Assembly: GCF_000280055.1 (NCBI RefSeq)
Contig: NZ_ALAB01000037.1
Location: 1 to 47,046, forward strand
Reading direction: 5' to 3'
DNA: 47,046 bases
DNA from: Alishewanella aestuarii B11
Lineage (GTDB): Bacteria > Pseudomonadota > Gammaproteobacteria > Enterobacterales > Alteromonadaceae
The notes beneath the pieces are model-generated. The model was not told the origin of the DNA. It was given only the letters and a program-made list of their open reading frames with translations, and did not search any database. The position numbers were made by a program, and so were the translations under genes. Of this stretch, positions 43,076 through 47,046 are shown piece by piece; the stretch's first letter is position 1; each line of letters starts with the position of its first letter.

Positions 43076-45151
43076 ATGCGACTACACCAGCTCGGCCAGT
43101 TGTTACAGCAGGCCGCTGTACAGCGGGTACGGCTGCCAGTATGGCTGCAAGGTGAGCCTGCCGCCTTATTGCACCTTGCCAACCAACTACTGGCGCAATA
43201 TGCGCCAGAGCGTTGTTGGTGGCTGGGGAGTGAGGCACCGGAGCAGTGCACAGCGCTTAAGCAGGCGAAAGCGCATCAGTTGCTGGGCACCGAATGTGAC
43301 TGGTTGGTGATTAACGCCTGTAGCGGCTTTAACGGCGATCAGATCGCCGCCGCCAGTGGCGCCTTAAAAGCCGGTGGCTTGTGGCTGCTGCTGACACCGC
43401 CTACCGACAGCTGGCTGGCGCAGCCCAATCCGGACCATCAGCCGTTATTATCCTACCCACTGACACCGCCGGCTGGCGCGCAAGGCTTTACTGCTTTTTG
43501 GCGCAATACTTTGCAACAAGCCAATCTGTTGCATGCCCAACTTACAGCGGATGGCGATATTCAGATCCTGCAACAACCCACTTTTCCCCCGCTAGCCGTG
43601 GCGGCTGAGTGTCAGCCGCCTTTTAAAACTGCCGGGCAGCAGACAGCCGTGGCGGCTATTGTAAAGGTAGTAACAGGTCATCGCCGTCGCCCGCTGGTAT
43701 TAACCGCCGATCGCGGCTGTGGTAAGTCGGCTGCACTGGGGCTGGCCGCAGCAGAGCTGGCTAAGCAGGGAAAACAACGCATCCTGATCACGGCCCCCTC
43801 ACAGCTTCAGGCCAGTGTTGCTCTTGCGCACTTCGCCAGCCAGAGCCAGCAAGCGCAACAAAAAGCACTGCAGTTTATCGCGATTGACCAGTTATTGGCT
43901 GAGCTGCCAGTCGCTGATCTGGTGCTGGTGGATGAAGCTGCAGCCCTGCCGGCCCAGCAATTACAACAGCTGGTTAATCACTATAGCCGGTTGGTGTTTG
44001 CCAGCACCGAGCATGGTTACGAAGGCACAGGCCGGGGTTTTCAGTTAAGGTTTCAGCCTTATTTAGCGCAACAATGTCCTGACTGGCGGCAGCTACGCTT
44101 AACCGAGCCAATCCGCTATCAAGCACAGGATCCGCTGGAACAGTTAATCCGGCACAGCTTTCTGCTAAAACTGGACTTTCCCGAGCCAGCATACGACAGT
44201 ACTCAAGCTGTGCTGTTAAAGCATTATCAACATCACGACTGGCTGGTCGAGCCGGAAAAGCTGCAGCAGGTCTTTGCCTTGCTCAGCTTTGCCCACTATC
44301 AAACCCAGGTTAAAGATTTACTGGCGTTAATAGAAAATGCTGCTCTCGCAGTGTATACCCTGGAGCAAAACGGCCAATTACTTGGCTGTATGTTGCTTAG
44401 CAGCGAAGGCGAGTTTAGCGCCGAACTGGCAGAGCAGATCTATCAGGGCAAGCGGCGGGTACAGGGGCATTTGCTGGCGCAAAGTCTGGCCTTTCACCTC
44501 GCCGAGCCCGGATTGGCGTGCCTAAAACTGGCGCGCATTATGCGCATCGCCATAGTGCCCGGCTTACAACAGCTAGGGCTGGGTAGCCAGCTACTGCAAT
44601 GGGTCAGTGATGAACTTAGCCGCCGTGGTTATCATTATCTTGGTAGTAGCTTTGGCGCCACGCCGAGCTTATTAGGTTTTTGGCAGCGCAATGCTTTTTT
44701 GCCAATCCGCCTCGGTCAACAACTGGATAAAGCCAGCGCCGAACCTTCGGTACTGGTATGTAAAGCCTTACAGGGTGACACTGCTACGGTCAGCCGTCTG
44801 GCTGAACATTTCTCGCAGCAACTGTATCTGGAACTTACCGAATACCCGACGAATTTGGAGCCGGCATTGTTGCTAAGATTGGTTAAACCGCCACTGCGTA
44901 TCCTTAGCCCTTTTGAGCGACAGCAACTTAGCTTGTTTGCCAACGGGCAACGACCTTATGAACTGGTGGCAACCTTGCTGGTCTATTGGTTTAACCAGCA
45001 CCGGTTACAGTTAGATCCGCAGGCAACTGCCGTCTTTATCGCCCGTTGCTGGCAAAGACAGCCCTGGTCACTGCTTGCCAAGCGGTTTCAACTCGCCGGT
45101 AAAGCCGCCATTATTAAACTGATGCAGCAAAGCGTCGCAAAACATCATTAA
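43076..45151 (+). CDS. tmcA: tRNA(Met) cytidine acetyltransferase
   Basis: A 691-residue enzyme (671 in E. coli) that acetylates cytidine 34 of elongator tRNA-Met, using ATP and acetyl-CoA. It has an N-terminal domain to about 190, an RNA-helicase-like module with Walker A TADRGCGKSAAL near 212-223 and Walker B LVLVDEAAALP near 283-293, a GNAT acetyltransferase domain at about 430-560 (RIMRIAIVPGLQQLGLGSQLL), and a C-terminal tRNA-binding tail. Its ATG follows the uvrD stop immediately, so it is co-transcribed and depends on the uvrD message. Confidence 0.95.
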   Translation: MRLHQLGQLLQQAAVQRVRLPVWLQGEPAALLHLANQLLAQYAPERCWWLGSEAPEQCTALKQAKAHQLLGTECDWLVINACSGFNGDQIAAASGALKAGGLWLLLTPPTDSWLAQPNPDHQPLLSYPLTPPAGAQGFTAFWRNTLQQANLLHAQLTADGDIQILQQPTFPPLAVAAECQPPFKTAGQQTAVAAIVKVVTGHRRRPLVLTADRGCGKSAALGLAAAELAKQGKQRILITAPSQLQASVALAHFASQSQQAQQKALQFIAIDQLLAELPVADLVLVDEAAALPAQQLQQLVNHYSRLVFASTEHGYEGTGRGFQLRFQPYLAQQCPDWRQLRLTEPIRYQAQDPLEQLIRHSFLLKLDFPEPAYDSTQAVLLKHYQHHDWLVEPEKLQQVFALLSFAHYQTQVKDLLALIENAALAVYTLEQNGQLLGCMLLSSEGEFSAELAEQIYQGKRRVQGHLLAQSLAFHLAEPGLACLKLARIMRIAIVPGLQQLGLGSQLLQWVSDELSRRGYHYLGSSFGATPSLLGFWQRNAFLPIRLGQQLDKASAEPSVLVCKALQGDTATVSRLAEHFSQQLYLELTEYPTNLEPALLLRLVKPPLRILSPFERQQLSLFANGQRPYELVATLLVYWFNQHRLQLDPQATAVFIARCWQRQPWSLLAKRFQLAGKAAIIKLMQQSVAKHH

Positions 45152-45217
45152 ACAGCGCAGAAATAGTGGGGCTGGCTGCCGAAAGCTGGTACAGTCAGGA
45201 AAATTTGCGGAGACCTT

Positions 45218-46009
45218 ATGCTTAGTCTGTTATCGTTGTTACTTGCCACCAGTCAGCCGAGCCTGGAACACCTTAGCCAGTCCGAGCGCAGCCTGCTCCA
45301 GGCTGCCTTGGCAGCGCAGCAAGCCCATAGTGTGCTCAGCGTGCAATATGAAGCATGCCAATCACAACGCGACTACCGTCAGGCCGGTTTACCGGATTTG
45401 CAGCTGTTACGCTCGGCGATCGAGGCCAAACTGCAGCTGCCATATCAGAATTTCCTATTCGCCAGCCGGCAAGCCGGTGACTGGCAACGCCTACAACCAC
45501 GTGACCCTCTGCAAGCTGGCAGCTGTGATGAATTTAACCGCTATCGGGAGAATCTGGATCAGTACGAGTTACAGCTGTTTGCATTGGAGATTGCCGAACC
45601 ACTAACAAGCAGTCTAACTGCCAACCAGACCGAAGCTGCAAGCGCACAGCAGTTGCTGTTATTACGTGGCTATTTGCAACGCTCCAGCGGTGTCGCCATC
45701 GCCCGGGTATTCGACCGCAGCCAACTAAATGCGATCGAACAGGCCAATTTTCTGCATCCCGACTATCAGAGTCGTTACATCTTCCGGCTGGAACAGGGCT
45801 GGCGTAGCGTAATGCCAGTCTATATGGGTATGCATAGCCAATTTAATGAACAGGATATCGGCAAACAAGCCAGTGAATGGCTGATCTTTCTCGATACCCA
45901 AAAGCAATTTATCGCCGCCAGGCCATTAACAGAGGTATCGGCATTGCTCGCAGAGCTTGGCCCTGCCGAATGGACTTTTGATCTTAATGGCAATTTGATC
46001 CGCAAATAG
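45218..46009 (+). CDS. secreted protein of unknown function
   Basis: A 263-residue protein with a short hydrophobic N-terminus (MLSLLSLLLATSQPS) that looks like a weak signal peptide or anchor, then a polar, glutamine- and leucine-rich domain with two cysteines (C47 and one near residue 103) that could form a disulfide. The segment VMPVYMGMHSQFNEQDIG looks structured. I recognise no family. GGAG precedes the ATG at 6 bases, and codon use resembles that of tmcA just upstream (66-base gap), so it is probably a native gene of the genus. Confidence 0.7.
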   Translation: MLSLLSLLLATSQPSLEHLSQSERSLLQAALAAQQAHSVLSVQYEACQSQRDYRQAGLPDLQLLRSAIEAKLQLPYQNFLFASRQAGDWQRLQPRDPLQAGSCDEFNRYRENLDQYELQLFALEIAEPLTSSLTANQTEAASAQQLLLLRGYLQRSSGVAIARVFDRSQLNAIEQANFLHPDYQSRYIFRLEQGWRSVMPVYMGMHSQFNEQDIGKQASEWLIFLDTQKQFIAARPLTEVSALLAELGPAEWTFDLNGNLIRK

Positions 46010-46102
46010 TTACTGCTACGGATCTTTGTCGCTTTTGCAAAGTTGGCTACAGCCAGATCCCTGTTAATAACTTTTTGTATTCCTTGGTTAGTCTTTTTTA
46101 TC

Positions 46103-46144
46103 AATATCGCAGGATGACTCCGGTACGGCGGGCGTAGTGGAGTC
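46103..46144 (+). repeat. REP-like palindromic repeat, copy 3
   Basis: Tag AATATCGCAG, then GACTCCGGTA with a decayed second arm (TAGTGGAGTC in place of TACCGGAGTC). Confidence 0.75.
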
Positions 46145-46277
46145 TGGGTGTGGTGTACTCGTTTAGTTTGACGCTTCGTGCAGGGGGCGTTTAGTCACAG
46201 TGCGGCGTGTCATTGATGGCGCGGATATCGCTCGCTGTGATAAGTCTGTTTTGTCTTCTCGCTTTATCTCTTCTATT

Positions 46278-46319
46278 ACTATCGCAGAATGACTCCGGTA
46301 CGGCGGGCGTACCGGAGTC
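46278..46319 (+). repeat. REP-like palindromic repeat, copy 4
   Basis: Tag ACTATCGCAG, arm GACTCCGGTA (46291-46300), loop CGGCGGGCG, arm TACCGGAGTC (46310-46319). Perfect stem. Confidence 0.88.
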
Positions 46320-46453
46320 TGGGTGTGGTGTACTCGTTTAGTTTGGCGCTTCGTGCAAGGGGCTGCGTAGTCACAGTACGGCATACCATTGATAGCGTGG
46401 TTATGGCTCGCTGTTATTGGTCTGGTTTATTGTCTCGCTTGCGTGTCTTTATC

Positions 46454-46495
46454 ACTATCGCAGAATGACTCCGGTACGGCGGGCGTACCGGAGTC
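46454..46495 (+). repeat. REP-like palindromic repeat, copy 5
   Basis: Same tag, stem and loop as copy 4 (hairpin 46467-46495), base for base over the palindrome. Confidence 0.88.
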
Positions 46496-46560
46496 TGAGT
46501 ATCGTGTCATCTTCTAGTTTGGCGCTTCGTACAGAAGCTGTGTAATCGAAGTGCGATGTA

Positions 46561-46699
46561 GCATGGCGACAACTTCGTCAGGAACGAAGTTGGACTGCCG
46601 CAGGCAGGTCGTGAAGCGATGCAGGCCAAGGAAGGCCTGCACAATGCCACCAGCGCAGCGCTGTGGCTGCCATGCGAGTGTAGTACACCCGCGTAGCGG
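46561..46699. repeat. nested multi-hairpin intergenic element
   Basis: An outer 7-bp stem (GCATGGC 46561-46567 with GCCATGC 46669-46675) encloses four hairpins: AACTTCGT/ACGAAGTT (46571-46591), CTGCC/GGCAG (46595-46607), TGCAGGCC/GGCCTGCA (46620-46641) and CAGCG/CGCTG (46651-46663, extended by CCA/TGG). A fifth, CCGC/GCGG (46689-46699), follows. The fold resembles a cloverleaf with an extra arm. No known RNA family is recognised, and it may be a dispersed non-coding repeat of this lineage. Confidence 0.7.
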
Positions 46700-46764
46700 A
46701 TAATACCATTCCGTCTAGTTTTCTGTTCTAATTGCAGTTTCCGAATAATCACTCGCTTAGCTTT

Positions 46765-47046
46765 ATGAATCAAACCGCTGAAGAACTCCTCAAGCTCTCC
46801 CGAGCTGAGAAAAATGCGCGTAAACGCATGCGTTTACTCGCGATCGCGCAATTCCTTGAATGTAAAAACCGCACACAAGTCGCTAATCAATTGAAGATCA
46901 GCAGAACTAGCGTCAATAACTGGGTGTCAAGTTACCTTGAAGCGGGCTTGGATGGTCTTGAAGCCCGCAAAGCAAAGGGACGGATTCCTTATCTCAGCGC
47001 GCAACAGCAAAAGCAATTAGGCGAGTTTATTGAATCGCATAGCCAG
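46765..47046 (+). CDS. IS630-type transposase, N-terminal part (cut by window end)
   Basis: The first 94 codons of a gene that runs off the window. The visible part is a helix-turn-helix domain of the kind found at the start of IS630/Tc1-like transposases: KNARKRMRLLAIAQFLECK, then TQVANQLKISRTSVNNWV and YLEAGLDGLEARK, and the start of a second winged helix (YLSAQQQKQLGEFI). The DDE catalytic domain would lie beyond the edge. No good ribosome binding site precedes the ATG, and I cannot identify the terminal repeat. It could also be a stand-alone HTH protein, but the DGLEARK-type linker favours a transposase. Confidence 0.75.
   Translation, partial: MNQTAEELLKLSRAEKNARKRMRLLAIAQFLECKNRTQVANQLKISRTSVNNWVSSYLEAGLDGLEARKAKGRIPYLSAQQQKQLGEFIESHSQ

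Larger units (their letters stand above)
46103..46530 (+). repeat. tandem ~175-bp repeat units, about 2.4 copies
   Basis: The palindrome recurs at 46116, 46291 and 46467, steps of 175 and 176 bases. Sequence between copies is also alike, for example TTTAGTTTGGCGCTTCGTGC after each palindrome with a few changes, and TCACAGT followed by a CATTGAT motif further on. The units have diverged, and the third is cut short by the hairpin element. Confidence 0.75.
46010..46764. other. gene-free repeat region
   Basis: I see no gene in these 755 bases. They consist of three diverged units of about 175 bp, each with a REP-like palindrome (46103-46530), a nested multi-hairpin element (46561-46699), and a short stretch before the IS630-type transposase start. 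Open frames on the reverse strand here run through the repeats and have no ribosome binding sites. Confidence 0.65.

Noticed and set aside
46103..46500. Three evenly spaced repeats suggested a CRISPR array
   Set aside because: The steps are 175 bp, the linkers are themselves similar, and there are no cas genes. It is a tandem/REP-like array.

Overview
The window looks like chromosomal DNA of a gammaproteobacterium close to Rheinheimera, Alishewanella or Arsukibacterium. This is inferred from gene order and protein character, not from a search. The supporting signs are the order cyaY / lptM-lysA-dapF-DUF484-xerC-yigB / uvrD, a hemCDXY operon, ubiD with fre, tmcA, three large TonB-dependent receptors and a Sel1/TonB-type protein. 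Base composition is moderate in GC, with AT-richer patches at 1-1300, 12.4-13.3 kb and 39.7-40.9 kb that look like accessory DNA.

Layout. 1-1632: three small unrelated reverse-strand genes, then two copies of a REP-like palindrome. 1633-3841: a frameshifted EamA-type exporter and an HTH-nucleotidyltransferase/HEPN pair of toxin-antitoxin type. 3963-12346: ppc, a TonB receptor divergent from an orphan LytTR response regulator, a VC0807-like membrane protein and a bacterial voltage-gated sodium channel. 12494-14845: a membrane-anchored unknown protein, then an intact IS50/Tn5-like element inserted in the loop of the terminator of the next receptor gene. 14865-21881: a second receptor, metC with a candidate MetJ site, and a third receptor. 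21927-27826: an EAL phosphodiesterase, a class II aldolase-like protein, ubiD-ferredoxin-fre, and a secreted cyanophycinase-like peptidase with a structured leader. 27914-30187: a Sel1/TonB-C protein interrupted by an in-frame TAG, fadM, and a family 6 uracil/hypoxanthine-DNA glycosylase. 30163-35047 (reverse): an overlapping run of cyaY, carboxylesterase and hemC-hemD-hemX-hemY. 35120-39669 (forward): lptM, lysA, dapF, DUF484, xerC, yigB. 39716-40639: a cysteine-rich secreted unknown protein sitting between yigB and uvrD. 40907-46009: uvrD, tmcA and a secreted unknown protein. 46010-47046: three ~175-bp tandem units, each carrying the same palindrome as at 1.4 kb, a nested multi-hairpin element, and the 5' end of an IS630-type transposase cut by the window.

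The core genes cover anaplerosis (ppc), tetrapyrrole, ubiquinone, lysine/cell-wall and methionine synthesis, DNA repair and chromosome-dimer resolution. The accessory genes cover nutrient uptake across the outer membrane, c-di-GMP signalling, a TA-like pair and mobile DNA. The points most worth a second look are the HTH-MNT/HEPN pair with a tyrosine in place of the HEPN histidine, the IS that split a terminator hairpin, the REP-like repeat family at both ends, the nested hairpin element, the amber-interrupted TonB-C gene, the attenuator-like leader of the cyanophycinase gene, and the ubiD-ferredoxin-fre operon.
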